DNA of 13,995 bases from CBDVAK01 sp965371945 (GCA_965371945.1 CBDVAK010000064.1:1-13995), one strand, 5' to 3'; numbered from the stretch's first letter, positions 1-7,521 are shown. The notes: generated from the letters alone by a model not told the origin. Numbers and translations are program-made.

Positions 1-124
1 TGTGACTGCTGTAGCGGTTCAGCTTTGCGGACATGAACGATTCCCCGTGGTCAAAGGCGGCAGTTCATTATATCGGCAAACAGCGAAGCGTAGGGTGTGC
101 CATGCGCACCGGCCCATGCTGGTC

Positions 125-142
125 TGTTAGCATGTTCTAACA
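125..142. promoter_or_regulatory. Inverted repeat upstream of fbp, possible LysR/CbbR-type operator
   Basis: TGTTAG and CTAACA form perfect 6-bp arms separated by 6 bases, about 30 bp upstream of the fbp start. The core reads TTA-N8-TAA, which fits the loose TNA-N7-8-TNA pattern described for CbbR, the LysR-type regulator of Calvin-cycle genes. The pattern carries little information and no cbbR gene lies in the window. No convincing -35/-10 pair was found nearby; a GATTAT at 144-149 is a poor -10 candidate. The arms are seen directly; the regulator is inference. Confidence 0.35.
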
Positions 143-173
143 AGATTATGAACTGCACGCGGGGAGCGAAACC

Positions 174-1184
174 ATGCACTTGGGAACCACGATCACCCAA
201 TTCATCATCGAAGAGGAGCGCAGCTATCCATCGGCGAAAGGCGATTTCACCTCGTTGCTCAACGACGTGGTCATCGCCTGCAAATGGATTTCCAACGCCG
301 TCAAACATGGCAAGCTGGCCGGCATACTGGGCAGCGCCGGTACCGAGAACGTACAGGGTGAGACCCAGAAAAAGCTCGATGTCATATCCAACGAACTGTT
401 CCTCGAATGCAACGAGTGGACCGGGCGGCTGGCCGCCATGGCCTCCGAAGAGATGGACGACGTCTATCAACTCCCGACCCAGTATCCGCGTGGCCGCTAT
501 CTGCTGGTGTTCGATCCGCTGGACGGCTCCTCCAATATCGACGTCAATGTCTCGGTCGGCACCATCTTTTCCATCATGCGCTGCCCGGACGGCGTCATCG
601 ATCCCGTGGAAGCCGATTTTCTGCAGCCGGGTACCGAACAGGTCTGCGCCGGCTACGCGCTCTATGGTTCCGCCACCATGATGGTGCTGACCACCGGCCA
701 TGGTGTGAACGGCTTCACCCTCGACCAGCCGGTCGGTGAGTTCGTGCTCACCCACCCGGAAATGACGATTCCCGCGGATACCGAGGAGTTCGCGATCAAC
801 ATGTCCAACATGCGCCATTGGCAGGCACCGATGCGCCGCTACATCGAGGAGTGTCTGGCCGGCACCGAAGGGCCGCGTGGCAAGAATTTCAACATGCGCT
901 GGGTGGCATCCATGGTTGCCGACGTACACCGCATCCTGTGCCGCGGCGGCGTGTTCATGTACCCCATGGACGCGCGCATAGAGGCCAAGGGCGACGGCGG
1001 CAAGCTGCGTTTGCTCTACGAGGCCAACCCCATGAGTTTTATCGTCGAGCAGGCCGGTGGCGCCAGTTCCACCGGACAGCAGCGCATCCTCGAGGTAAAA
1101 CCTGAAAAACTCCACCAGAGGGTGCCGGTCATTCTGGGGGCGAGTAACGAAGTCGAGCGTATCGTCGGCTACCACGCCGACTGA
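174..1184 (+). CDS. fbp: Class I fructose-1,6-bisphosphatase
   Basis: The enzyme hydrolyses fructose 1,6-bisphosphate to fructose 6-phosphate in the cytosol, serving gluconeogenesis and, beside prk in this window, the regeneration phase of the Calvin cycle. The product has 336 residues, close to the usual length of about 330. Visible class I signatures are SEEMDD (residues 91-96), the metal-binding DPLDGSSN (114-121; D114 and D117) and the substrate-site block GGKLRLLYEANP (275-286; K277 and E283 the likely key residues). The ATG is preceded by GGGGAG about 8 bases upstream and the N-terminus matches family members without extension. ampD begins one base after the stop, so the two are probably co-transcribed. 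An inverted repeat at 125-142 may be a regulatory site. A cbbF name would also be defensible if the gene proves CbbR-controlled. No truncation or missing motif is seen. Confidence 0.96.
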   Translation: MHLGTTITQFIIEEERSYPSAKGDFTSLLNDVVIACKWISNAVKHGKLAGILGSAGTENVQGETQKKLDVISNELFLECNEWTGRLAAMASEEMDDVYQLPTQYPRGRYLLVFDPLDGSSNIDVNVSVGTIFSIMRCPDGVIDPVEADFLQPGTEQVCAGYALYGSATMMVLTTGHGVNGFTLDQPVGEFVLTHPEMTIPADTEEFAINMSNMRHWQAPMRRYIEECLAGTEGPRGKNFNMRWVASMVADVHRILCRGGVFMYPMDARIEAKGDGGKLRLLYEANPMSFIVEQAGGASSTGQQRILEVKPEKLHQRVPVILGASNEVERIVGYHAD

Positions 1185-1185
1185 A

Positions 1186-1740
1186 ATGGCAGTGCCCGCC
1201 GACGACGGGCTGGTGGCAGGCGCGCGTCATCGTCTGTGCCCGAACTGCGACCAGCGCCCACCCGGGACCGCGGTCGATCTGCTGGTCATCCATGGCATCA
1301 GTCTGCCGCCGGGACGCTTCGGCGGCGATGGCATCGACCAGTTGTTCCACAATTGTCTGGACCCGCGGGCACACGAGTGTTACGCGGAAATTCACCAGCT
1401 TCGGGTTTCAAGCCATCTGTTGATACGCCGGGACGGTGATCTGCTGCAGTATGTGCCCCTGCACCTGCGCGCCTGGCATGCCGGCACCTCCAGCTTCGGT
1501 GGCCGCGAGCGCTGCAATGATTTCTCCATCGGTATCGAACTCGAGGGCACCGACGACATACCCTACACCGATGCACAATACCGTCGTCTGGCGGATCTGG
1601 TTGCGCAGATTCGCTGCCGTTACCCGTTGATCACCGACCAGCGCATCGTCGGCCACTGTGACATTGCGCCCGGGCGCAAAAGCGACCCCGGCCCGGTCTT
1701 CGACTGGACCCGGCTGCGGCGGTCATTGCAGCGCGTATAG
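1186..1740 (+). CDS. ampD: 1,6-anhydro-N-acetylmuramyl-L-alanine amidase AmpD
   Basis: This cytosolic zinc amidase removes the stem peptide from 1,6-anhydroMurNAc-peptides during peptidoglycan recycling; its loss derepresses AmpR-controlled beta-lactamase in species that carry ampC. The 184-residue protein matches E. coli AmpD along its length: LLVIHGISLPPG (H36 zinc ligand), LIRRDGDLLQYVP, RAWHAG, RERCNDFSIGIELEGTD (E118 probably catalytic) and GHCDIAPGRKSDPGP (H157 and D167 zinc ligands, K165 conserved). It belongs to the Amidase_2 family. The start lies one base after the fbp stop with no clear Shine-Dalgarno of its own, which suggests translational coupling to fbp. The usual enterobacterial partner ampE is absent. 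The 3' end overlaps the convergent tatD-like gene by 18 bp. Confidence 0.95.
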   Translation: MAVPADDGLVAGARHRLCPNCDQRPPGTAVDLLVIHGISLPPGRFGGDGIDQLFHNCLDPRAHECYAEIHQLRVSSHLLIRRDGDLLQYVPLHLRAWHAGTSSFGGRERCNDFSIGIELEGTDDIPYTDAQYRRLADLVAQIRCRYPLITDQRIVGHCDIAPGRKSDPGPVFDWTRLRRSLQRV

Positions 1741-2487
1741 CCGCATCGCGTTGCGGTTGACGGCTTGGGCCAGCGCCTGCGGACTCATCGCGCGCAGTTC
1801 CGCCACGGTGGTCAGTATCTCGGGCAGGTAGGCAGGTTCGTTGAGTTCCCCACGGTGGCTGGCGCCCGCTTGATCGGGCGCGTCGGTTTCCAGCAGGATG
1901 ACCGTTTCCGGTAGCGTGGCCACCAGCCCTCTGAGCCGCTGCGCCCGCGGATAGGTCACCGGTCCGCCGAAGCCGAGCAAAAAACCCATGTCAATCAGGA
2001 TGTCGGCCTGTTGCCGGCTGCCGGCGAAACTGTGGATCTCACCGCTCAGGCCGGGAAAGCGTTTCAGATGGCTGATGACATCGTCCACGGCGCGGCGGGC
2101 ATGAATCACCACCGGCAGATCGAACTCCCTGGCCAGACGCAACTGGGCCTCGAACAGCACGCTTTGGCGTTGCGGCTCGGGGTCGGGGATGAAATAGTCC
2201 AGGCCGCACTCACCGACCGCCACCGGACGTTCGTTTTGCAGCCACTGCCTGAGCAGGTCGATATGCCCGGGCCGGTGCTCGGCCATGAACATGGGATGCA
2301 GCCCGTAGGCGGCATGGAGCCCGCGGTAGCGAGAGACCACCGCACGCTGGTGTGGCCAGGCCGCGGCGGTCACGCCGGGAACCACCATGGTATCGACGCC
2401 GACCGCCAGCGCACGTTGCCAGGCACCATCACGATCCTCATCCAGCCGTGGATCGTCGAAGTGACAATGGCTGTCGATCAGTCTCAC
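1723..2487 (-). CDS. TatD family metal-dependent hydrolase (YjjV-like)
   Basis: TatD proteins are TIM-barrel, two-metal hydrolases with reported 3'-5' exonuclease/DNase activity. Metal-site motifs are all present: DSHCHFDD (H7, H9), VAVGECGLDYF (E93), VIHARR (H129), EIHSFAGS (H152) and LLETDAPD (D202). The segment GFGGPVTYPRAQRLR (172-186) resembles E. coli YjjV more than TatD or YcfH. The start is the GTG at 2487, giving 254 residues and placing LIDSHCHFDD at the N-terminus as usual. An upstream ATG at 2595 would add 36 residues without homology and run into tas. The gene lies 28 bp downstream of tas in the same direction, so the two probably share a transcript. The physiological substrate of this subfamily is not settled. 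Confidence 0.92.
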   Translation of the reverse strand: MRLIDSHCHFDDPRLDEDRDGAWQRALAVGVDTMVVPGVTAAAWPHQRAVVSRYRGLHAAYGLHPMFMAEHRPGHIDLLRQWLQNERPVAVGECGLDYFIPDPEPQRQSVLFEAQLRLAREFDLPVVIHARRAVDDVISHLKRFPGLSGEIHSFAGSRQQADILIDMGFLLGFGGPVTYPRAQRLRGLVATLPETVILLETDAPDQAGASHRGELNEPAYLPEILTTVAELRAMSPQALAQAVNRNAMRLYALQ

Positions 2488-2515
2488 GGTGTCCCGGGAT
2501 CCGGCGGCGGAGGGC

Positions 2516-3550
2516 TCAGGGCGCCGGGTTGGGCTGGTCCAGATGGATCTCCTCGATCTTCTCCAGCAGGTCGTCGCTGAGGTGAATTTCGGCACTGGCG
2601 ATGTCGGTGCGCAACTGACTCATGGTGGTGGCGCCGATGATGTTGCTGGTCACGAAGGGACGGCTGTTGACGAACGCCAGCGCCATCTGGGCAGGATCCA
2701 GCCCCGCCTCCCGGGCCAGTTCGACATAACGCTGAATCACCCTTTGGCAGCGTGGGTTGTTGTAGCGGTCAAAGCGCTCGAACAGGGTCAGCCGGGCCCC
2801 GGGTGGACGCTCGCCGCCCAAATATTTGCCGCTCAGCACCCCCATCGCCATCGGTGAGTAGGGCAGCAACCCCACCGATTCGCGATGCGCGAACTCGGCG
2901 AGGCCGATCTCGAACGTGCGGTTGAGCAGGTTGTAGGGGTTCTGCACGCTGACGATACGTGGCAAGCCATGTGCCTTGGCCACACGCAGAAACTCGGCCA
3001 CCCCCCAGGGTGTCTCGTTGGAGATTCCGATGTACCGCACTGTTCCTGATTTCACCAGGGTTGCCAGCGCCTCCAGAGTTTCTTCGATGGGCGTTGCCGA
3101 TTCGTCTTCGTGCTGGTATCCAAGGCGGCCGAAATAGTTGGTCTGCCGCGCCGGCCAATGTATCTGGTAGAGATCGATATAGTCGGTTTGCAGCCGCCTG
3201 AGGCTGCCTTCCAGGGCTGTCTGCAGATGGTCCCGGTCGAGACGGGGACCACCGCGTATGTACTGCACCCACTCGCCCGGTCCGGTCACTTTGGAGGCAA
3301 GGATCACCCGCTCCCGGCAGCGGCGCGAAGACAGCCACGAGCCGATGAATTCTTCGGTGCGACCGAATGTCTCCGCTTTGGGCGGGATTGCATACAGTTC
3401 CGCGGTATCGATGAACGTGATGCCGTTGTCGAGTGCGTAGTCCAGTTGCTGATGGGCATCGGTTTCGGTGTTCTGCTCGCCGAAGGTCATGGTACCCAGG
3501 CAGATCAGACTCACTTCGATATCGGTACGGCCAAGACGTCGGTATTCCAT
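2516..3550 (-). CDS. tas: NADP(H)-dependent aldo/keto reductase, Tas-like
   Basis: The 344-residue product aligns along its length with E. coli Tas (346 residues). Shared blocks include LGTMTFGEQN (18-27), a GLAEF block and GLDPAQMALAFVNSRPF. The aldo/keto reductase tetrad is visible: D48 and Y53 in FIDTAELY, K87 in ASKVTGP and H131 in QIHWP. E. coli tas was found as a suppressor of tyrosine auxotrophy, but its natural substrate is uncertain, so only NADPH-dependent carbonyl reduction should be inferred here. The ATG gives the standard N-terminus MEYRRLGRT; the Shine-Dalgarno is weak (GGAAG about 10 bases upstream). It is the first gene of a probable two-gene unit with the tatD-like gene. A TATAAT on the minus strand and a long palindrome lie just upstream. 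Confidence 0.93.
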   Translation of the reverse strand: MEYRRLGRTDIEVSLICLGTMTFGEQNTETDAHQQLDYALDNGITFIDTAELYAIPPKAETFGRTEEFIGSWLSSRRCRERVILASKVTGPGEWVQYIRGGPRLDRDHLQTALEGSLRRLQTDYIDLYQIHWPARQTNYFGRLGYQHEDESATPIEETLEALATLVKSGTVRYIGISNETPWGVAEFLRVAKAHGLPRIVSVQNPYNLLNRTFEIGLAEFAHRESVGLLPYSPMAMGVLSGKYLGGERPPGARLTLFERFDRYNNPRCQRVIQRYVELAREAGLDPAQMALAFVNSRPFVTSNIIGATTMSQLRTDIASAEIHLSDDLLEKIEEIHLDQPNPAP

Positions 3551-3581
3551 CGATCAGGCTTCCGCGGGGCTGGAGTGAATA

Positions 3582-3621
3582 GTGGGTAGCGGTCACCGCG
3601 GGGGCGATGACCGCTACCCAC
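3582..3621. repeat. 14-bp perfect palindrome (hairpin) between prk and tas
   Basis: GTGGGTAGCGGTCA at 3582-3595 and its exact reverse complement at 3608-3621 enclose a 12-base GC-rich loop. Neither side carries a T-tract, so it is not a canonical rho-independent terminator, although it could still end or stabilise the prk transcript. It sits directly downstream (on the minus strand) of a TATAAT, so it would overlap the start of a tas transcript and could act as an operator or 5' UTR structure. A dispersed REP-like element is another possibility. The symmetry is seen directly; the role is unknown. Confidence 0.85.
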
Positions 3622-3623
3622 CC

Positions 3624-3629
3624 ATTATA
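3624..3629 (-). promoter_or_regulatory. Possible -10 element for tas
   Basis: On the minus strand this reads TATAAT, about 75 bp upstream of the tas start. The best -35 options at 16-19 bp spacing match the TTGACA consensus poorly, so the promoter rests on one hexamer. The palindrome begins 2 bases downstream of it. Confidence 0.3.
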
Positions 3630-3675
3630 TACCCGCGAACCGGTACTGCTCTAAAGGGAGGCAAAAAACCGTAAG

Positions 3676-4551
3676 TCAAACCCTGAGCTTGCCCGCTTTT
3701 TCCAGCAGTTCCTCGATCCACGGCGTGAGGATCAGTTCCATGGCGAAGCCCATCTTGCCACCAGGTACCACCAGCGTATTGCGCCGTGACATGAAGGAGT
3801 CGTGGATCATGTTCTGCAGATAGGGGAAATCGACCCCCTTGGGGTTGCGGAAGCGGATTACCACGAAGCTCTCATCAGCGGTGGGAATATCGCGGGCGAT
3901 AAACGGATTCGAGGTATCCACCGTCGGCACGCGCTGGAAATTGATATGGGTACGCGAGAACTGCGGCACGATGTAGTGAGTGTAGTCGTACATGCGTCTG
4001 AGGATGGTGTCGATCACCGCCTCGTTGCTGTAGCCGCGCTGCTGAGTGTCGCGATGCAGCTTCTGTATCCATTCCAGGTTGACGATCGGCACCACGCCGA
4101 TCAGCAGATCGACCGCCTTGGAAACATCGATATCGCCGTGTCGGGCGCCGCCGTGCAGACCCTCGTAGAGCAACAGGTCGCTGCCCGCGGGGATCTCCTC
4201 CCAGGGGGTGAAAGTGCCAGGCTCCTGGCCGTAGGGTTCGGACTCCTCCTCATTGTGCAGGTACTTTCGGGTCTTGCCGGTGCCGGTTTTGCGGTACTCG
4301 GTGAACAATTCCACCATCTTGTCGAAATGGTTGCACTCGGGTCCGAAATGGCTGAGGTTGCGGCCTTCCTCGGCGGCCAGCTGGAGTTCTTTGCGCATCT
4401 CCATGCGGTCGTAGCGGTGGAAGCTGTCGCCCTCTACCACTGCTGCGTTGAGCTTTTCACGGCGGAAGATATGCTCGAATGCGACCTTGACGGTGCTGGT
4501 GCCGGCGCCCGAGGAGCCGGTGACCGCGATGACGGGGTAGTGGATGGACAT
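3676..4551 (-). CDS. prkB: Phosphoribulokinase, proteobacterial type
   Basis: Phosphoribulokinase phosphorylates ribulose 5-phosphate with ATP to ribulose 1,5-bisphosphate, the Rubisco substrate, and is diagnostic of the Calvin cycle. The 291-residue protein is the bacterial class I form. It has a P-loop GSSGAGTST (12-20), the catalytic/substrate block GDSFHRYDR (D42, H45, R49 in the same positions as described for the Rhodobacter enzyme), a Walker-B-like LLLYEGLHGG (E130) and NLEWIQKLHRDTQQRG (K164, R167, D168, R172). The chosen ATG has an excellent GAGGAGG 8 bases upstream; an in-frame ATG at 4587 would add 12 unrelated residues and overlap the preceding gene. It follows the SLC13-type transporter by 28 bp, so an operon is likely. 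No terminator with a T-run is evident downstream. Confidence 0.96.
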   Translation of the reverse strand: MSIHYPVIAVTGSSGAGTSTVKVAFEHIFRREKLNAAVVEGDSFHRYDRMEMRKELQLAAEEGRNLSHFGPECNHFDKMVELFTEYRKTGTGKTRKYLHNEEESEPYGQEPGTFTPWEEIPAGSDLLLYEGLHGGARHGDIDVSKAVDLLIGVVPIVNLEWIQKLHRDTQQRGYSNEAVIDTILRRMYDYTHYIVPQFSRTHINFQRVPTVDTSNPFIARDIPTADESFVVIRFRNPKGVDFPYLQNMIHDSFMSRRNTLVVPGGKMGFAMELILTPWIEELLEKAGKLRV

Positions 4552-4579
4552 GGATGTTTCCTCCTCAGGGCTTTCTTGA

Positions 4580-6439
4580 CTACGCAAATACCAGATTGAG
4601 CATGACCAGCGACACCACCAGAAACAGGATCGTCATGATGCCACCGGCGCGCATGAAATCAATCACCCGATAGCCTCCAGGACCCATCAGCAGGGCGTTG
4701 ACCTGGTGCGTTGGGATCAGGAACGAGTTGGAAGTGGCGATTGCCACCGTGAGCGCGAACAATGCCGGATCGGCGCCCGCCACCACCGCGATGTTGACTG
4801 CCAGCGGCACCAGCAGCACGGTAGCGCCCACATTGGACATGACCAGAGTGAAAAACGTCGCCAGTACCGCGATGGCGGCCTGCAACAGCCAGGTCGGCAC
4901 GTCGCCGAGAAAATCCAGGGTTTGCTGGGCAATCCATTCCGCGGTTCCGGAGGTCTCCACCGCCTGACCCAACGGAATCAGGCTGGCAAGCAGGAATACG
5001 GTTTTCCAGCTCACCGCCTCGTAGGCCTCGTCGATACTCAACACACCGGAAATGATCATGCCTACTGCGCCGGTGAGCAGCGCCACCGACAAGCGCAGAT
5101 CGGTGAACAGCACCAGCGACAGGGCGATACAGAAAAACAGCAAGGCATGGCCGACCTTGTGGGTGCGCAGATCCTCCCTGGGGTAGTCGGTGGTGACCAC
5201 CACGTAGTTGCGGTCGTGCTCCATCCGACCCAGCGCGTTCCAGGTGCTGTGGCACACCAGGGTGTCGCCCGCTTGCAGATTGAGATCGCGCACCCCCTCG
5301 GTCAGGGTCTGGCCGCCGCGGTGGATGGCCAGCACCGCCATGCCAAAAGTCTTGCGCATCCACAGGTCGCGTACCGATTTGCCGATCACCTCGGAATCGG
5401 GCGGGATGACGATCTCCGAGATGCCGGCATTGGTGTGCACCAGCCCCTCGGCGAAGGTGTCCAGAGTGGGGCTCAGCGCCAGTCCATACTTATTCGCGAA
5501 TCGTTCGGTTGCGGCCTGGTTGCCCAGGATCGCTATGGTCGCGGGTGCGTCCATTCGTATGTCACGTTCTGGCGCAATACGATTGCGGCCCTGGAAATGG
5601 GTCGCGATGACCCGTACCCGGTTCTCACGCTCCAGATCGGCGACCGTCTTGCCGATGATCGGGCTGTCCGGCGCAATCCGCGCCTCGTTGACGGTGGCAT
5701 CGATCCCGTAGACACGCTGGAAATAATCGAAGGTGCTGCGACCACCGCTGCCTTCGGCATCGCTGACCGTGGGCAGCACGAAACGACCGGCGATCAAAAA
5801 ATAGAGGATGCCGGTGGCCACCAGCGCAAGGCCGATCGGAGTCACCGCGAACAGCTCGAAACCGTCCATCTGTGCTTCGGCGGGCAGACCCTTGTTGATA
5901 TTGAGCAGCAGATCGTTGAGCAGGATCAACGGGCTGGAGCCCACCATGGTCACGGTGCCGCCGAGGATGGCGCAGAAGCCCATGGGCATCAGCAGCCGCG
6001 AAATCGGCAGACCGGTGCGGTTGGAGATGCGCGATACCACCGGCAGAAACAGCGCGGCGGCGCCCACGTTTTGCATAAACGAGGAAATGACACCGACAGT
6101 GCCCGAAATCAGTGGAATGATACGGGCCTCGGTATTGCCGCCATATTTCAGGATCATGGCCGACACCCGCGTCATCACGCCGGTACGGTCGAGACCCGCA
6201 CCGATGATCATCACCGCGATGATGGAGATTACCGCGTTGCTGCCGAAGCCCTCGAACAGATCGCGGATATCGATGATGTTCTCGAGTCCCGGCGCCATCG
6301 TCAGCAACCCCAGGATCAACATCACCAGCAGCGCCGCAACGTCCACCCGGACGATTTCGGACACGAACAGATAGATGGTGAAACCGAGCAGGCCGAGGAC
6401 CCACAGCATCTCGGTGGTCAGGGTTACGGGTTCGGTCAT
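4580..6439 (-). CDS. SLC13/DASS-type anion permease with two RCK_C (TrkA_C) domains
   Basis: This is a 619-residue inner-membrane transporter. Hydrophobic segments fill residues 12-220 and 428-619. Between them is a soluble part with two RCK_C-like modules (about 245-310 and 335-415), each containing the repeated pattern D-S-x-I/V-I-G-K-x-V-x-D-L (PDSPIIGKTVADL and PDSEVIGKSVRDL). The two transport repeats carry the family's hairpin motifs FMQNVGAAALFLP (121-133) with TMVGSSPLILLND (164-176), and MSNVGATVLLVPLA (534-547) with ATSNSFLIPTHQVNALL (568-584). SLC13 members move sulfate, di/tricarboxylates or other anions, usually with sodium; the substrate cannot be read here. The start has AAGGA 6 bases upstream. 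Its placement before prk suggests a role tied to autotrophic metabolism, such as bicarbonate, sulfur oxyanion or organic acid transport; that is inference. Confidence 0.9.
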   Translation of the reverse strand: MTEPVTLTTEMLWVLGLLGFTIYLFVSEIVRVDVAALLVMLILGLLTMAPGLENIIDIRDLFEGFGSNAVISIIAVMIIGAGLDRTGVMTRVSAMILKYGGNTEARIIPLISGTVGVISSFMQNVGAAALFLPVVSRISNRTGLPISRLLMPMGFCAILGGTVTMVGSSPLILLNDLLLNINKGLPAEAQMDGFELFAVTPIGLALVATGILYFLIAGRFVLPTVSDAEGSGGRSTFDYFQRVYGIDATVNEARIAPDSPIIGKTVADLERENRVRVIATHFQGRNRIAPERDIRMDAPATIAILGNQAATERFANKYGLALSPTLDTFAEGLVHTNAGISEIVIPPDSEVIGKSVRDLWMRKTFGMAVLAIHRGGQTLTEGVRDLNLQAGDTLVCHSTWNALGRMEHDRNYVVVTTDYPREDLRTHKVGHALLFFCIALSLVLFTDLRLSVALLTGAVGMIISGVLSIDEAYEAVSWKTVFLLASLIPLGQAVETSGTAEWIAQQTLDFLGDVPTWLLQAAIAVLATFFTLVMSNVGATVLLVPLAVNIAVVAGADPALFALTVAIATSNSFLIPTHQVNALLMGPGGYRVIDFMRAGGIMTILFLVVSLVMLNLVFA

Positions 6440-6484
6440 CGTTGTCCTTCGGACTGCTCAACGTCAGGCAGGATCGGCCCCGCA

Positions 6485-6515
6485 AACATTAGACAATACT
6501 GATGTTGCGATCCAA
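6485..6515 (-). promoter_or_regulatory. Candidate promoter and operator of the transporter-prk unit
   Basis: On the minus strand a -10 TCTAAT (6488-6493, five of six consensus bases) lies 16 bp from a weak -35 TTGGAT (6510-6515), about 50 bp upstream of the transporter start. The arms AACAT and ATGTT (6485-6489 and 6502-6506) straddle the -10, and the same stretch contains a TTA-N8-TGA that fits the loose CbbR/LysR pattern. A shared regulator with fbp would make sense but is inference. Confidence 0.35.
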
Positions 6516-6628
6516 ATGCATGTGCGGGCGCAGCATGCTGGCAAACCCACCCTTACCGTCGATGCGGTGCAGGGTGCCATGCTCACGAAGACAGCGTGAT
6601 CAGGGAATCCGGGTTTCGAAGCCGTATG

Positions 6629-7312
6629 TCAGCTTCGCTCAAACAGCAGATCCCAGACACTGTGTCCCAGCGCCTGGCCGCGTCGTTCGAAGTGAGTGAG
6701 CGGCCGATACCCGGGCCGATCCGCAAACCGGCCCTGCCCGGTCGCGTTGGCAAACACCCCGGACGCCTCCATCATCGCCAGCATCTGCCGTGCGTAGTGT
6801 TCCCAGTCGGTGGCAATGTGCAAGTGACCCCCGGGTTTGAGTTTGCGTGCCACCTGTTGTATCCAGCGCGGTTGCACGATACGACGTTTGTGGTGGCGCC
6901 TCTTTGGCCATGGATCCGGAAAGAACAACTGCAGCCGGTCCAGGCTCTGATCGGCGATCCGCCGTTCGAGCACCGTCACCGCGTCATCCCGAATCACCCG
7001 CAAGTTTGACAACTGCATGGCCTCGGCACGCATCAGGAGCTGACCGATCCCGGGTCCGTGTACCTCGATGCCCAGAAAATTGCACTCCGGTCTTGCGGCT
7101 GCCATGGTGGTCAGCGATTCACCGCTTCCAAAGCCGATTTCCACAACGGTGAACGCTGAGCGGCCAAACACCGTCTCGAGGCTCAATGCGGTGTCATCGT
7201 TGTCGATTCCGTAACGTGCCCAGAATTGATTGATAGCGAGTTGTTGGCCTTGGGTCATGCGGCCCTGGCGCAGGGAATAGCTACGAATTTCGCGACGTTT
7301 CTGGTTGTCCAT
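6629..7312 (-). CDS. trmB: tRNA (guanine-N7-)-methyltransferase TrmB
   Basis: TrmB methylates G46 in the variable loop of many tRNAs using S-adenosylmethionine. The 227-residue protein shows the family blocks in order: RSYSLRQGRMTQGQ (10-23), the SAM-binding VEIGFGSGESL, FLGIEVHGPGIG, NLRVIRDDAV, LQLFFPDPWPKRRHHKRRIVQ (catalytic and tRNA-binding region), HIATDWEHYA and the C-terminal RPLTHFERRGQALGHSVWDLLFE. The ATG gives the normal N-terminus; the Shine-Dalgarno is poor. It is transcribed divergently from the H-NS family gene and appears monocistronic, as 189 bp separate it from the next minus-strand gene. A promoter candidate lies at 7361-7389. Confidence 0.96.
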   Translation of the reverse strand: MDNQKRREIRSYSLRQGRMTQGQQLAINQFWARYGIDNDDTALSLETVFGRSAFTVVEIGFGSGESLTTMAAARPECNFLGIEVHGPGIGQLLMRAEAMQLSNLRVIRDDAVTVLERRIADQSLDRLQLFFPDPWPKRRHHKRRIVQPRWIQQVARKLKPGGHLHIATDWEHYARQMLAMMEASGVFANATGQGRFADRPGYRPLTHFERRGQALGHSVWDLLFERS

Positions 7313-7360
7313 TGAGGGATTGCGGGCTGTATTGGGGAGGTGGGAAACGGAACTGTGGAG

Positions 7361-7389
7361 ACTATACCTTTGCTGGCCCCGGTTCTGAA
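7361..7389 (-). promoter_or_regulatory. Sigma70-like promoter candidate for trmB
   Basis: Reading the minus strand, TTCAGA (7384-7389, four of six) and TATAGT (7361-7366, five of six) are separated by exactly 17 bp, about 50 bp upstream of the trmB ATG. This is the best-spaced pair in the trmB/H-NS divergent region. Confidence 0.5.
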
Positions 7390-7456
7390 AGCTTTATAAA
7401 CCCATACTGCTACCGCGGCAATCCCGGTCCATGACCGCATTGGGCTCGAAAAGGTG

Positions 7457-7521
7457 TGGATTGGAAATAAAAAAAGCAATACAATCTTGTGCGCAGTACC
7501 AAAGCGGCCTCTTCAAGGCCG
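7457..7521 (+). promoter_or_regulatory. A-tract region, possible promoter and leader hairpin of the H-NS family gene
   Basis: This is the most AT-rich patch of the intergenic region, with a run of seven A's in 7461-7486 and a -10-like TACAAT at 7480-7485. A TGGATT 17 bp upstream is a weak -35. Downstream, CGGCCT (7505-7510) and AGGCCG (7516-7521) form a 6-bp stem with a 5-base loop in the putative leader. AT-rich, A-tract DNA is the preferred binding substrate of H-NS proteins, so autoregulation is plausible. The promoter call is weak. Confidence 0.35.

Noticed and set aside
51..1175. 374-codon open frame on the minus strand opposite fbp
   Set aside because: It is fully antisense to a well-supported fbp gene, its translation is His/Gly/Val-rich with no known motif, and it is explained by GC-rich codon use.
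2488..2595. Longer start for the tatD-like gene
   Set aside because: The extra 36 residues show no resemblance to TatD proteins and would overlap the end of tas; the GTG at 2487 gives the family N-terminus.
4552..4587. Longer start for prk at 4587
   Set aside because: The ATG at 4551 has a near-perfect Shine-Dalgarno and the standard N-terminus; the extension would overlap the transporter stop.
4706..6502. 598-codon open frame on the + strand opposite the transporter
   Set aside because: It is antisense to the SLC13-type gene; the translation is Gln/His/Arg/Asp-rich with no domain, as expected for the complement of a hydrophobic coding sequence.
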